Counted from the stretch's first letter, positions 8,600 to 19,200 are shown. The stretch is 64,000 bases of DNA from Nitrospirota bacterium (GCA_040757595.1 JBFLWP010000005.1:1-64000), one strand, 5' to 3'. Notes: generated from the letters alone by a model not told the origin. Numbers and translations: made by a program.

Positions 8600-8628
8600 T
8601 TGACAGCGAGAACGCGCCGGACAATACT
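8600..8628 (+). promoter_or_regulatory. Sigma-70-type promoter for the pot operon
   Basis: A perfect TTGACA at 8600-8605 is separated by 17 bases from AATACT at 8623-8628 (4 of 6 matches to TATAAT). It lies between the divergent glgC and the coiled-coil gene at 8672, pointing at the latter and the polyamine transporter genes. Confidence 0.6.
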
Positions 8629-8671
8629 ACCGCGGTACCGGTGAGCGCTTCACGCAAAGGAGGTTGGGACT

Positions 8672-8965
8672 ATGGCCGGTGGGCCGGTGATGAAGAAGCG
8701 GCGCGCGACGGCGGTCGCGCGCCGGGACGGGCTCGCCCCGTCGGTGGTCAAGAGCGTTTTGTGGCGATTGGATCGGCTTGAGCGTCAAGTGCGGACCCTG
8801 TCGGAGTTGGTCCGCAAACACGCGGAGGACGCCGACCGGCTGGTGCGGATCGTCGGCGAGGACCACGAGGCGCTGCGCAAGGAGTTGCTGCGCGAGCATC
8901 AGGCCCGGCTCCGTGTCCGCAAGCGCGCGCGGGCAACCGGGGCCGGGATCGGGCTGCTGCGATAG
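8672..8965 (+). CDS. Small basic coiled-coil protein (97 aa)
   Basis: A strong Shine-Dalgarno (AAAGGAGG) precedes the ATG at 8672. The 97-residue product has a basic N terminus ([12 protein letters not shown]), then a long amphipathic helix with heptad spacing ([19 protein letters not shown], then [19 protein letters not shown]) and a basic tail. It looks like a short coiled-coil protein, perhaps nucleic-acid or envelope associated; no family recognised. It is first behind the 8600 promoter and 24 bases upstream of potA, so it is co-expressed with the polyamine transporter. Confidence 0.55.
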   Translation: MAGGPVMKKRRATAVARRDGLAPSVVKSVLWRLDRLERQVRTLSELVRKHAEDADRLVRIVGEDHEALRKELLREHQARLRVRKRARATGAGIGLLR

Positions 8966-8989
8966 GGTCTCTTCCCCGGAGGCGAGTCG

Positions 8990-10084
8990 GTGGCCGAATC
9001 CAGCGTCGAAATTCGCGAGGTGGTCAAGCGACACGGTCAGACCGTGGCGGTGGACCGTTGCTCGCTGGAGGTCCGGCGGGGAGAGTTCTTTTCCATTCTG
9101 GGCCCCAGCGGGTCCGGCAAGACCACGATGTTGCGGCTCCTGGCTGGCTTCGAAGAGCCGGACGAGGGGGAGATCCTCATCGAGGGCCGGTCCATGCGCC
9201 ACGTTCCGCCGAACCGGCGGCCGGTCAATCTGGTCTTTCAGCAGTACGCCCTGTTCCCCCACCTGAGCGTGTTCCGCAACGTGGCCTTCGGGCTCGAAAT
9301 GCGGGGGACCGGCCGGGCCGAAATCCACGCACGGGTCTCCGCCGCGCTGGACACGGTCAGGCTGGCCGGCAAGCTGGACCGTCTGCCGGCCCAGCTCTCG
9401 GGAGGGGAACAGCAGCGGGTGGCCCTGGCCCGCGCCCTGGTCAACCGCCCCTCCGTGCTCCTGCTGGACGAGCCGCTCGGCGCCCTGGATCAGCAGCTCC
9501 GTCAGGAGATGCAGGTCGAGTTGAAGACGATCCAGGAACAGGTGGGCATCACCTTCGTCTGCGTCACCCATCACCAGGAAGAAGCGCTCACGATGTCGGA
9601 TCGGGTCGCGGTCATGCACCACGGTCGCCTCGTGCAGGTCGGGGCTCCCCGGGAGATCTACGAGGCTCCGGCCACGTCGTTCGTGGCGGGTTTCATCGGG
9701 GAGTCCAATTGTCTCGCCGGACGGCTGGCTGGCGAGTCCGGCCCCTGGTGCCGGATGACGGTGCCGGAGCTTCCGAGCGTGACGGTCCTGGCGCAGCCGC
9801 CCGACGGCCTCGGAGCCGGGGCCGGAGTGACGCTCCTGCTCCGCCCCGAGCGCGTGCACCTGTCCCGCGAGATCAACGTTGGGGGGTTCGAGAACGTCGT
9901 TCCCGCCAGGGTCGGCAAAGCGATCTACAACGGGAGCGAAATCCAGTACCTGGTGAGCCTCGCCGAGTCCGTCGTGTGGAAGGTCAAGGTGCCGAACGCG
10001 GGCGGAGATCAGAAACAGTTCCTGCCGGGCGAGGCGGTCTTCGTCCGCTGGAGGGCGGGAGAGGGAGTGGTCCTGACCGAGTGA
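8990..10084 (+). CDS. potA: Spermidine/putrescine ABC transporter, ATP-binding protein
   Basis: A 364-residue ATPase with a GTG start at 8990 preceded by GGAGG. Walker [10 protein letters not shown] is at 38-46, the ABC signature LSGGEQQ at about 136-142, Walker [13 protein letters not shown] at about 156-167, and the switch His in [12 protein letters not shown]-terminal TOBE domain begins near residue 240 ([12 protein letters not shown]). It drives uptake through the PotB/PotC channel encoded downstream. Family-level assignment is firm; polyamine specificity is inferred from the order ATPase, two permeases and a PotD-like binding protein. Confidence 0.92.
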   Translation: MAESSVEIREVVKRHGQTVAVDRCSLEVRRGEFFSILGPSGSGKTTMLRLLAGFEEPDEGEILIEGRSMRHVPPNRRPVNLVFQQYALFPHLSVFRNVAFGLEMRGTGRAEIHARVSAALDTVRLAGKLDRLPAQLSGGEQQRVALARALVNRPSVLLLDEPLGALDQQLRQEMQVELKTIQEQVGITFVCVTHHQEEALTMSDRVAVMHHGRLVQVGAPREIYEAPATSFVAGFIGESNCLAGRLAGESGPWCRMTVPELPSVTVLAQPPDGLGAGAGVTLLLRPERVHLSREINVGGFENVVPARVGKAIYNGSEIQYLVSLAESVVWKVKVPNAGGDQKQFLPGEAVFVRWRAGEGVVLTE

Positions 10085-10133
10085 CGCGTTTCAGGCGGCG
10101 AATGATGGATGCAGGCGAGGGGGAGACGGTGGC

Positions 10134-11069
10134 ATGACGGACGCGGCGAAGGGGCGAGGGGGGGACGGGGCGATCGCCCCGTCCCCGCGTCTCCGCGTTG
10201 GGCTCTTCGCCCGTCACCCGTCACGCGTCACCGGGACGTGGCTTCTAGCCCCGGCCCTGGCCTGGATGGGAGCCTTTTTCTTCTTCCCCGTTTTGCTGGT
10301 GCTGGCGATCAGCTTTGCGTCGCGCGGGACCTACGGAGGGGTGGAATGGACCTTCAGCCTGGCCAACTATGCGGAGACGGCGCATCCGCTCTATCTGAAG
10401 ATCTTCGCCCGCTCGCTGGCCCTGGCCGCAGCCACGACGGTCCTGTGCCTCGTCCTGGGATTTCCCTTGGCTTACTACATCGCCAGACTTCCGCCGCGCC
10501 GGCAGCAGGTCTGGCTGCTCCTGGTCATGATCCCCTTCTGGACCAATTTTCTGGTCCGCACCTACGCCTGGATGTTCCTGCTCCGGACCGAGGGGCTGCT
10601 GAACACCGTCCTGCTGAGCCTGGGGCTCGTCAGCAGCCCGCTTGAAATCCTTTACACGGACGCGGCCGTGCTGATCGGGCTGGTCTACGGCTACCTCCCG
10701 TTCATGGTTCTTCCGCTCTACGCGGCCGTCGAGCGGCTGTCCCCTTCGATGGTGGAAGCGGCGTGGGACCTCTACGCCACGGCCTGGGCCGTCTTCTGGC
10801 GGGTGATCCTGCCCCTCACCAGGCCGGGCGTGGTCGCCGGCTGTATCCTGGTCTTCATCCCGTCCCTGGGCTCGTTCCTGACACCGGACCTGCTGGGCGG
10901 GGCGCGGAACATGATGGTCGGGAACCTGATCCAGCACGAATATCTGGTCGTGCGCGACTGGCCGCTCGGTTCGGCCATCTCGCTGGTCCTGATGGGGCTG
11001 GTCCTGCTGGGCGTGCTGGCCTATTTCAGGATGGATGGGGGCCGGACCAGCCTGGAGGCGCAGCGATGA
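10134..11069 (+). CDS. potB: Spermidine/putrescine ABC transporter permease
   Basis: A 311-residue inner-membrane permease with six predicted helices starting at about residue 35 (WLLAPALAWMGAFFFFPVLL). The ABC-interaction EAA loop is seen as VEAAWDLYATAWAVFWRVILPLT. The first about 33 residues are low complexity, and residues around 27-33 (RHPSRVT) are encoded by a heptad repeat array, so translation may really begin closer to the first helix. It ends in a 4-base overlap with potC. Confidence 0.9.
   Translation: MTDAAKGRGGDGAIAPSPRLRVGLFARHPSRVTGTWLLAPALAWMGAFFFFPVLLVLAISFASRGTYGGVEWTFSLANYAETAHPLYLKIFARSLALAAATTVLCLVLGFPLAYYIARLPPRRQQVWLLLVMIPFWTNFLVRTYAWMFLLRTEGLLNTVLLSLGLVSSPLEILYTDAAVLIGLVYGYLPFMVLPLYAAVERLSPSMVEAAWDLYATAWAVFWRVILPLTRPGVVAGCILVFIPSLGSFLTPDLLGGARNMMVGNLIQHEYLVVRDWPLGSAISLVLMGLVLLGVLAYFRMDGGRTSLEAQR
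10203..10236 (+). repeat. Heptad repeat array 4 (inside the 5' end of potB)
   Basis: Consecutive CGTCACC/CGTCACG heptads (about four units) lie inside the annotated N terminus of potB, before its first transmembrane helix. The unit matches the other intergenic arrays. Confidence 0.7.
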
Positions 11070-11833
11070 GCCGGCGACACCGGTGGCTGTTGGCGGCCAG
11101 CGCGGCCGACCTCCTGTTCCTCTACGCGCCGATCGCGGTCCTCATCGTGTTCTCGTTCAACGGGTCCCGCCTCTCCGCCGTCTGGCAGGGAGCCACGCTG
11201 GAGTGGTACCGGCTGCTGGTCCAGGACGAGGCCCTGCTCGCGGCCGTGCGAAACAGCTTGGCGGTGGGGACGGTCTCCACGGTCGTCGCGACGCTGCTGG
11301 GCCTGTCCGCAGCCGTGGGGCTGGAGCGGCTGCCGCTCCGGGGACAGCGGCTCGTGGAGGGCGCGATGCTGTTCCCACTGGTCGTCCCGGAGATCATGAT
11401 GGGCGTGGCCCTGATGCTCTTCTTCATCCTGGTCAAGCTGCCGCTCGGGCTGGCCACCGTGATGATCGGCCACGCCGCCTTCAACGTGCCGGTCGTGATG
11501 GTCATCGTCCGGGCCAGGCTGCGGAAGCTGGACCCGGCGCTCGAAGAGGCGGCGCGCGACCTCGGCGCGACCCCGTGGCAGGCGTTCCGGCGCGTCACGC
11601 TCCCGCTCCTCGCGCCGGCCGTCCTTGGAGCAGTCCTGATGGCCTTCACGGTCTCGCTGGACGACTTCATCGTGACGTTCTTCACGGCCGGCCCCGGCTC
11701 CACGACGCTGCCCTTGAAGGTCTACTCGATGGTGAAGTCCGGGGTGTCTCCGGAGATCAACGCCCTGTCGGCCGTGCTGGTGCTCCTCTCCATGGGGCTG
11801 ATCGGCGTCTCGCTGGCGCTCCAGCGTCGCTGA
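11066..11833 (+). CDS. potC: Spermidine/putrescine ABC transporter permease
   Basis: A 255-residue permease whose ATG overlaps the potB stop (ATGA). It starts MSRRHRWLLAASAADLLFLY and has six predicted helices. The EAA loop LEEAARDLGATPWQAFRRVTLPLL is intact, and the C-terminal region SLDDFIVTFFTAGPGSTTLP is the typical PotC signature. It pairs with PotB to form the channel. The solute-binding protein gene follows 0.6 kb downstream rather than directly. Confidence 0.92.
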   Translation: MSRRHRWLLAASAADLLFLYAPIAVLIVFSFNGSRLSAVWQGATLEWYRLLVQDEALLAAVRNSLAVGTVSTVVATLLGLSAAVGLERLPLRGQRLVEGAMLFPLVVPEIMMGVALMLFFILVKLPLGLATVMIGHAAFNVPVVMVIVRARLRKLDPALEEAARDLGATPWQAFRRVTLPLLAPAVLGAVLMAFTVSLDDFIVTFFTAGPGSTTLPLKVYSMVKSGVSPEINALSAVLVLLSMGLIGVSLALQRR

Positions 11834-11896
11834 TGGCACAAGTCGGGCTGAGCCCCACGGCGCCTCCGGATGGAACGGAAACGTTGACAGGGCCTG

Positions 11897-12277
11897 ATGA
11901 GTGTGATAGCAAGCAACCATTCTCCCTTCCTCAAGCCGATGGCTATGGACGACCGGCAGGCAACCAGGCTGATGCTGCACCGGGCCTTCTGTTGCTTCTT
12001 CGCCCTGTTCGTCCTCTTCTACTTCGTTGACAGCCTCCCCGGGCAGGATCTGGAGGCCTCCCCATGGCAGGCCGTGTTCTTGGACGTGGACGAAGCTGAC
12101 GGGACAGGGGATCGGTCCTGCCCGTCTCTCTCCCACGACCAGCCGGCTGTTTCCTGTTTTTCCGGTCCGATCGCGCAGTTCTTCGACCGGGGGCTTCTCT
12201 TCGAAGCCGTGGGCGCCGGTGCCTCCCGGTCGGTACCGATCTCCTCGGCGACGACCCGTGCCCCCCCGGCGGCCTGA
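11897..12277 (+). CDS. Questionable ORF with one hydrophobic segment
   Basis: This 126-codon frame in the 591-base gap between potC and potD has one hydrophobic stretch (residues about 28-46, FCCFFALFVLFYFVDSLPG) followed by a polar, proline-rich tail with FFDRGLLFEAV near the end. The layout resembles small signal-peptide-containing proteins found beside metal efflux genes, but no family is recognised and the start codon lacks a clear ribosome-binding site. A long antisense frame also covers the region. It may be non-coding. Confidence 0.3.
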   Translation: MSVIASNHSPFLKPMAMDDRQATRLMLHRAFCCFFALFVLFYFVDSLPGQDLEASPWQAVFLDVDEADGTGDRSCPSLSHDQPAVSCFSGPIAQFFDRGLLFEAVGAGASRSVPISSATTRAPPAA

Positions 12278-12424
12278 CCTCACGCGGCGATCTTCCCTCG
12301 CACAATCCGATTGTCTCGTGCCGGCTGAGCTTGCGCAGCCCGTGGCGGCGTCGTGGGGGACGAGGGTGTGGAAACTTCGGGCAACTCACCCGGTTGAAGG
12401 CGTCGGCAGAAAGCGGTTCCGTGC

Positions 12425-13489
12425 ATGACGCGAAAACCGATCGTCTGCCTGTGGCTCTGCTCGCTCCTGCTGCTCTCCTGCCAGCCTGGCCAGGAGGACG
12501 GGACGGAGGGCGGGGCCAAGACGGGGACGGCCACGCTCCACTACTTTACCTGGTCGGACTATGTGGACCGGGAGCTGATCGAGGAGTTCGAGCGGACCGC
12601 GGGCGCCAAGGTCGTGGTGGACACCTTCGGCAGCAACGAAGAGCTGCTGGCCAAGCTCCAGAGCGGCGCGGACGGGTACGACGTGGTCGTGCCCTCGGAT
12701 TTCATGGTGTCGATCATGATCAAACAGGGGCTCTTGGCCGAGCTGGATTTGACCAGGATTCCGAACGCGAGCCTGTTGTTAGAGCGGCTGCAGCGCCTGC
12801 CGTTCGATCCGGACCACCGCTATTCGATCCCCTACCTGTGGGGCACCGTGGGGATCGGCTACGATTCGGCCGTGGTGACGGCTCCGCCGGACAGTTGGGA
12901 AGCTCTCTGGGATTCACGCTACCGGGGGAAAATCAGCATGCTGAACGACCAGCGGGAGGTGTTCGCCGTCGCCCTGCGTTCCACGGGGGAGTCCATCAAC
13001 GCCAGGAATCCCGCGGCGATCGAGCGGGCCAAGGCCAAGCTGATGCGCCAGAAGCCGCTGGTCAAGAGCTACAACAGCGAGAACTACGACCAGTTGCTGG
13101 CCTCCGGCGAGGTCGTCCTGGCCCACGGTTGGGGCGGAGCCGTGGCCCGCGCGATGGCGGAGCGTCCGAGCATCCGATACGCGATTCCCAAAGAGGGAGG
13201 CACAATTTGGGCCGACTGCCTCACGGTGCTCAAGACCTCTCCCAGGAAGGACCTGGCCATGCGCTTCGTCAACTATCTGCTGGACGCGAACGTCGCGGCG
13301 CGGACGACCGACCGGATTCTGTTCGCCTCCTCCAACCGGAAGGCCAAAGCCCTCGTGCGGGCCGGCCTCAGGGACAATCCGGCGGTGTACCCGCCGGACT
13401 CGAGTCTGGACCGGCTTGAATGGATGAGCGACGTCGGAGAAGCCGTCCGGCTGTACGACCGGGCATGGACCGAATTGAAGCTCCTGTGA
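12425..13489 (+). CDS. potD: Spermidine/putrescine-binding lipoprotein
   Basis: A 354-residue extracytoplasmic binding protein with a lipoprotein signal (MTRKPIVCLWLCSLLLLSC; lipobox L-L-S-C, acylated Cys19). The mature protein starts with TLHYFTWSDYVDRELIEEFE, the PotD/PotF N-terminal signature, and later has YDVVVPSDFMVSIMI, YSIPYLWGTVGIGYDS and FVNYLLD. It would deliver polyamines to PotABC encoded upstream. The exact ligand cannot be fixed by eye. Confidence 0.9.
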   Translation: MTRKPIVCLWLCSLLLLSCQPGQEDGTEGGAKTGTATLHYFTWSDYVDRELIEEFERTAGAKVVVDTFGSNEELLAKLQSGADGYDVVVPSDFMVSIMIKQGLLAELDLTRIPNASLLLERLQRLPFDPDHRYSIPYLWGTVGIGYDSAVVTAPPDSWEALWDSRYRGKISMLNDQREVFAVALRSTGESINARNPAAIERAKAKLMRQKPLVKSYNSENYDQLLASGEVVLAHGWGGAVARAMAERPSIRYAIPKEGGTIWADCLTVLKTSPRKDLAMRFVNYLLDANVAARTTDRILFASSNRKAKALVRAGLRDNPAVYPPDSSLDRLEWMSDVGEAVRLYDRAWTELKLL

Positions 13490-13531
13490 GCGAGCCCGAC
13501 GTTTCCGTCTGCGGGCCGAGGAAATACTTGT

Positions 13532-13560
13532 TTTATCGGTCTGCGGAAAATCTGTATAAT
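13532..13560 (+). promoter_or_regulatory. Promoter upstream of the RND efflux operon
   Basis: A perfect TATAAT at 13555-13560 lies about 96 bases before the TolC-like gene start. A weak TTTATC at 13532-13537 is 17 bases upstream; TTGTTT at 13528 would give a 21-base spacer. The region is AT-rich against a GC-rich background. No metal-regulator operator is obvious. Confidence 0.5.
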
Positions 13561-13655
13561 GGCTCGATTCGCTCGGTTCTTTGCGCCAAAAGCTGCATAG
13601 GCCGGCGGGTCTGATGCCGAGAGGCCGGGCAACGATGAGCGGACGCGGGAGAGTG

Positions 13656-15062
13656 ATGAGTCGAAGACGAGCCTCCGATCGTGGCATGGTCCGATCGGCA
13701 TGGCTCGCCGGCGTGGGGCTCATGCTGGCCGGCGGAATCCTGGTTCCAGCGGCCCCGTCGAGCGCTGAGTCGCCCGCAGTCCCGGAGGACAAGCCCGCTC
13801 TCAAGTCGGACGCCAAGCCGGAGGCCAAGGCCGAGGGCAAACCCGACGTGGCCCCGGCGCCCGTGCTGCGCCTCAGCCTGGACGAAGCCGTCGCGCTCTT
13901 TCTCCGGCAGAACCTGGACCTGCTCATCACGAAGTTCGGGATCGACTATACGAAGGGCCAGGAAATCACCGCGAGGCTCTTTCCGAACCCCAACCTCTAC
14001 GTCGGCACGATCGGGTCGTTCATCGGGACTCAGTTCGGCCGGCCGTCGAACATCACCAGGAGCGGACAGGTCGTCACGATGGTGCAGCAGCTCTTCGAGA
14101 TGGCCGGCAAGCGCGGCTATCGGATCGAGAGCGCCGGGTTCGGGACCATGTCGGCGGAGGCGGCGTTCGAGGACGCGATCCGGCAGCTCTCCTTCACGGT
14201 CAAGGACACCTACTATCGGGTCCAGTTGGCGCAGCGGCGGCTGGCGCTGGCGGAGGAGAACCGTGACCGGTTCGCGCGCATCCTGGAGGTCAACACGATC
14301 CGGTTCAAGAAGGGCTACATCGCCGAGGTGGACCTGATCCGCATCCGGCTCCAGGTCGTGGACTTCCAGTCCCAGGTCATCCAGTCCATCCAGGAGGCGG
14401 ACACAGCCCGCGCCGACCTCCGGGTGCTGTTGGGCCTGTCGGCCTTGACCGAGCTGGTTCTGACCACGGAACTGGAGTATAAGCGGGTGGAGCCCGACGT
14501 CGTGGCGTTGCGGCTCGTCGCGCTGGAAGCCAGGCCGGACATCCGGGTCAAGCGCCTGACGCAATCCCAGCGTCTCGCCGACCTCAAGCTGGCCAAGGCT
14601 TACCGCTATCCCGACGTGACGATTGGGGCCGGGTACGGCGTCCAGGGAGCCTTGGGCCCGGACCTCCAAAACCAGGCCATGCTGAACTTCGGCGTCCCGC
14701 TTCCGCTGTTCAATCGGAACCAGGGCGGGATCATGCAGGCCGAGGTGGCCATCCAACAGGCGGAGGCGGACCTCCGGAAGACGCTGATTCAGGTGGAGAG
14801 CCAGGTGGACGTGGCGTATCGCAACCTGATCCAGAGCCGGCGGCTGGTGGAGGCCTATCGGGCCGGCGTCCTGGACGACGCCCGCGCGACCCTGACGATC
14901 GTGGAGCGGGCCTACGAGCGCGGCGGGGCGACGATCCTGGACCTGCTGGATGCGGCCAGGACCTCCCGCACGATCCAGCAGAACTACATCGAGGCCCTCT
15001 TCGGCTACCAGCGCAACGTGTATCTGCTGGAGAGCGCGGTGGGGCGGGAGATTGCGTCATGA
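13656..15062 (+). CDS. TolC/CusC-type outer-membrane efflux protein
   Basis: A 468-residue outer-membrane factor (counted from the ATG at 13656, which has GGGAGAG just upstream; further ATGs lie at 13614, 13635 and 13686). A signal peptide (AWLAGVGLMLAGGILVPAA) ends near SSAES and is followed by a Lys/Glu/Pro-rich linker. Two OEP repeats follow: LRLSLDEAVALFLRQNLDLL, and the second half from about GPDLQNQAMLNFGVPLPLFNRNQGG, with the long coiled helices expected for a trimeric channel. It is first in the operon with the adaptor and RND pump and would export the substrate across the outer membrane. Confidence 0.9.
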   Translation: MSRRRASDRGMVRSAWLAGVGLMLAGGILVPAAPSSAESPAVPEDKPALKSDAKPEAKAEGKPDVAPAPVLRLSLDEAVALFLRQNLDLLITKFGIDYTKGQEITARLFPNPNLYVGTIGSFIGTQFGRPSNITRSGQVVTMVQQLFEMAGKRGYRIESAGFGTMSAEAAFEDAIRQLSFTVKDTYYRVQLAQRRLALAEENRDRFARILEVNTIRFKKGYIAEVDLIRIRLQVVDFQSQVIQSIQEADTARADLRVLLGLSALTELVLTTELEYKRVEPDVVALRLVALEARPDIRVKRLTQSQRLADLKLAKAYRYPDVTIGAGYGVQGALGPDLQNQAMLNFGVPLPLFNRNQGGIMQAEVAIQQAEADLRKTLIQVESQVDVAYRNLIQSRRLVEAYRAGVLDDARATLTIVERAYERGGATILDLLDAARTSRTIQQNYIEALFGYQRNVYLLESAVGREIAS

Positions 15063-16225
15063 AGGGACAAGGGGCGAGAGGCGAGAGGCAAGGGGTCGTG
15101 ATGCTCGCCGTCTTGTGCGTGCTCCTCGCGGCCTGCGGCCGCCCCGAGGAGCCCAGCCCGTCCAACGCGGCGACGCCGGCGGCCAAGCCGGCACAGGGGG
15201 CGCCGAAAGACCTGCGGTCCCGCATCGAGACGGCGGTCGTCGCGCCCAGCCAGGTGAAGCCCGTGCTCGCCCTGGCCGGCAAGATCGCCTACGGCGAGGA
15301 CCGCTACTCCAAGATCTCCTCGCCCCTCCAGGGCCGGGTCATCGAGGTGCGGGCGAAGCTGGGGGATCGGGTGAAAGCCGGGGATATCCTCCTGGTGATC
15401 GACAGCCCGGACATCACCGCGGCCTATTCGGATTTCGTCAAGGAAGCGTCGGACCTGGAGTTCGCCACCCGGGCCTATGAGCTGGCCAAGGATCTGTACG
15501 AGACGAAGGCCCTGCCGTTCAAGGATTACAAACAGGCGGAGAACGACCTCGTCAAGGCTCGTGCGGAGTTCCGCCGCGCCAAGGAACGGCTGCTCTCGCT
15601 GCGGGTGTCGGCGGCGGAATTGGACAAGCCGCTGGCCGAGCAGAAGATCACCTCCAAGTTCGACATGAAGAGCCCCCTCACGGGCACCGTGGTGGAACGG
15701 ACCGTCACGCCCGGCCAGTCGGTGGGCGGCGATGCAACCCAAGTCCTGTTCACGGTCGCCGACCTGGACAAGCTGCAGATGGTCGCGGACGTCTACGAGC
15801 GCGACCTGGGCCTGGTCAAGGTCGGGCAAGTGGCCACCGTCAGCGTGGAGGCCTATCCGGGCATCGCGTTCCCGGCCGCGATCGCCGCCGTGGGCGACGT
15901 GGTGGATCCCAGCACGAGGACGATCAAGGTCCGAGCCTGGGTGAGCAACGACGGGCAGCGGCTCAAGCCCGAGATGTTCGCCCGGCTGCACATCCAGGTC
16001 AGCGACGAGTCCACCTTCCTGGCCGTTCCGCGAGAGGCCGTGCTGGAGGCCGACGGCAAGGAGTTCGTCTACGTGGTGGAAGACTCGGGCCGGTACGCCA
16101 AGCGGGAGGTCAAAACTGCGGTGGCCTCCGCGGACCAGGTACGGATTCTGGAAGGGCTGCAGTCGGGAGAACGGATCGTCACCAAGGGCGCGGTGCTGAT
16201 CAAGGCGCAGGAAAGCAAGGGATGA
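15059..16225 (+). CDS. RND efflux periplasmic adaptor (CusB/CzcB-like lipoprotein)
   Basis: A membrane-fusion protein linking the RND pump to the outer-membrane channel. The first ATG overlaps the upstream stop (ATGA), but residues 2-14 are encoded by a heptad repeat. A second ATG at 15101 directly precedes the lipoprotein signal MLAVLCVLLAAC, so it is probably the real start. Barrel-sandwich halves (ISSPLQGRVIEVRAKLGDRV and MKSPLTGTVVERTVTPGQSV) flank an alpha-hairpin, followed by a beta-barrel domain (LQMVADVYERDLGLVKVGQ) and a membrane-proximal domain. There is no His-rich N-terminal metal-binding extension. Confidence 0.9.
   Translation: MKGQGARGERQGVVMLAVLCVLLAACGRPEEPSPSNAATPAAKPAQGAPKDLRSRIETAVVAPSQVKPVLALAGKIAYGEDRYSKISSPLQGRVIEVRAKLGDRVKAGDILLVIDSPDITAAYSDFVKEASDLEFATRAYELAKDLYETKALPFKDYKQAENDLVKARAEFRRAKERLLSLRVSAAELDKPLAEQKITSKFDMKSPLTGTVVERTVTPGQSVGGDATQVLFTVADLDKLQMVADVYERDLGLVKVGQVATVSVEAYPGIAFPAAIAAVGDVVDPSTRTIKVRAWVSNDGQRLKPEMFARLHIQVSDESTFLAVPREAVLEADGKEFVYVVEDSGRYAKREVKTAVASADQVRILEGLQSGERIVTKGAVLIKAQESKG
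15062..15099 (+). repeat. Heptad repeat array 5 (overlaps the adaptor 5' end)
   Basis: AGAGGCG-type heptads lie exactly between the TolC-like stop codon and the ATG at 15101 of the adaptor gene. The unit differs from GTGACGN but keeps the 7-base period. Confidence 0.55.
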
Positions 16226-16274
16226 GACAGACCGGAACCGGACCCTCGGCGCGCTCTGGGAACCCCTCGCCAGA

Positions 16275-19200
16275 ATGATTCCCCGCATCGTCGAGTTCGC
16301 CCTCGAACAACGGGTTTTCGTCTGCGCGCTCGGGCTGATGCTGTTGTTCGGCGGGCTGTACGCCTTCCACATTCTCGACATCGTCGCCTATCCCGACCCG
16401 TCTCCGCCGATGGTCGAGATCATCACCCAGTCTCCGGGGATCTCGGCGGAGGAAATCGAGCGGCTGATCACGATCCCCACCGAATTGGGCCTGGCCGGCA
16501 TGCCGGGTCTGACCGACATCCGGTCCCTGTCCATCTTCGGGCTCAGCGACATCAAGGTCTACTTCGATTTCCGGACCGACTATGTGCGGGACCGGCAGGA
16601 AGTCCTGAACCGTCTCGCCATGCTGGATCTTCCGGCTGAAGTGCATCCGACGATCTCGCCCTGGTGGACCATCGCCGAAATCTACCGATACGAGCTGACC
16701 GGAAACGGCGTGTCACTCACCGACCTGAAGACGATCCAGGACTGGGACGTGCGACGGCAGCTCAAACGGGTGCCCGGGGTTATTGACGTCACCACGTTCG
16801 GCGGCACGACGAAGGAATACCACGTGGAGTTGAATCCCGGCGCCCTGATCAGCTACGGCGTGACCCTGCCGCAGGTGATGACCGCATTGGCCAACAGCAA
16901 CGCGAACGTGGGCGGCAACTATCTTTCGGTTGGCGCCCAGAGCTACAACGTCCGCGGGGTCGGGCTGATTGGCAGCCTGGACGACATCGAGAACATCCAG
17001 GTGGCCGAGAAGGAAGGGACGCCGGTCTTCGTCAGGAACCTTGGCCGGGTCAGTGTGGGCCACAGGGTTCGGCTCGGCAAGGTTGGTCTCGACGATCGGG
17101 ACGACGTCGTGGAGGGCGTGGTCCTGCTCCAGCGTGGCGCCAAGGCGCTGCCGGTGCTGGAGCGGGTCAAGCAGAAGGTCGAGGAACTCAACACCTGGAG
17201 GCTCCCCAAGGGCGTCCAGATCAAGACCTTCTACGACCGGACCGTGCTCATCCACACCACGATCGAGACGGTCGTGGACATTCTGATCAGCGGAGTCCTC
17301 CTGGTCTTCGTGATCCTCTACGTGTTTCTGGGGCACTTCCGGTCGGCCGTGATCGTCGCGCTCACGGTGCCGATGGCGCTCCTGTTCACGTTCAGCATGA
17401 TGGTCATGCTCGGGGAGTCGGCCAACCTGATCTCGCTGGGGGCGATCGACTTCGGCATCATCGTGGACTCGACTCTTCTCATGGTCGAGAGCGTTTTTTT
17501 TCACTTATCTCGCAGACCCAGCCCTGCGCTCACCGTGCCGATGCACGTCATGCGCGCGGTGCGCGAGGTCGGCCAGCCGATTTTTTTCGCCACGACGATC
17601 ATCGTCGTGGCGTTCATCCCCCTGTTCACGATGACCGGCGTGCCGGGCAAGATCTTCGCGCCGATGTCGCTGACCTACGGACTCGCTCTGGCCGGCGCGC
17701 TCCTCATGACCTTTACGCTCGCTCCGGCCCTCTGCTCTCTGCTCCTGACGGGACCGGTGCACGAAACGGAAATGCCGGTGGTGCGCTGGATTCGACTGGT
17801 GTATCGGCACGCGCTGACATGGGCGCTGGACCACGAAGTTGTGGTCATCGCCTTGGCCGTCGGCCTGTTCGCGGTTACGATGGTGACGGTCCCGCTCCTG
17901 GGCGGAGAGTTCATGCCGCACTTGGAAGAAGGGAACCTATGGGTCCGGGCCACGATGCCGGTGGACATCTCGTTCGAGCAGGCCGACCGGCTGGCGGACG
18001 AGATTCGCGGCGTCTTCCGGCGGACGCCGGAGGCCACGGGCGTCGTCTCTCAGCTCGGCCGACCGGACGACGGGACCGACCCGACGAGCTTCTTCAACGC
18101 CGAATTTCTGGTGAACTTGAAGCCGAAGAAGGAATGGCGGCCGGAGATCGTCTCGAAGGACAAGCTGGTCGAGGAGATCGAAGCAGAGCTGGCCAAGATT
18201 CCTGGCATCACCTTCAACTTCTCGCAGGTGATCCAGGACAATGTGCAAGAGGCGATGTCCGGCGTGAAGGGGGAAAACTCTATCAAGCTCTTTGGCACAG
18301 ACTTGAAGCTCATGGAAGACAGGGCTGCCGAAATCGAGAAGGTCATGAAACGGGTGCACGGGGTGCGGGACCTTGGGGTTTTCCGCCTCTTGGGGCAGCC
18401 TAACCTCCTGATCCACGTGGACCGGCAGGCCTGCGCCCGGTACGGGCTGCTCGTGTCGGACGTGAACGCGGTGGTGCAGGCGGCGATCGGCGGCCAGGCG
18501 GTGACCAAGGTCTTCGAAGGGGAGCGCTGGTTCGATCTTGTCGTCCGTTTCCTCCCCGAGTTCAGACAGGACAGGGAAGCGATCGAGAACATCCAGGTCA
18601 GCACGCCGGAAGGGGCCAGGATTCCGCTCAAGCAGGTGGCGACGATCTCGGTGCAGACCGGGGCCTTCATCATCTATCGGGAGAACAACGAACGGTACAT
18701 CCCGATCAAATTCAGCGTCCGCGGCCGGGATCTGGAGAGCACGGTGCGCGAGGCGGCCGCTCGGATCAAAGCACAGGTCTCCCTTCCCGAACGGTACCGA
18801 GTCGAGTGGCACGGCGAGTACGACCAGCTTCAGGACGAGAAGCGCCGGCTGACGACGATCGTTCCGATCACTCTGGTCGTCATCCTGTTTCTGGTCTACC
18901 TGACTGTGCGGTCGTTCCTGGATGCGTCTTTGGTGCTGGTATCGGTGCCGTTTGCTTTGATCGGCGGGATCTTTTCGTTGATGCTGACCGGCACTGGCTT
19001 CAGCATCTCTGCGGCTGTCGGGTTTATATCCTTGTTCGGTGTGGCGGTCCAGGGAGCCCTCATTCTCGTTGTTCGGATTCGCAATCTCATGGTTGAGGGG
19101 CACGACCTGCGGAGCGCGATCTTGACGAGCACGGAAGTGGGGATGCGCCCCGTGTTGATGGCTACGCTCGCACCCGCGATCGGGCTCCTGCCCGCGGCGG

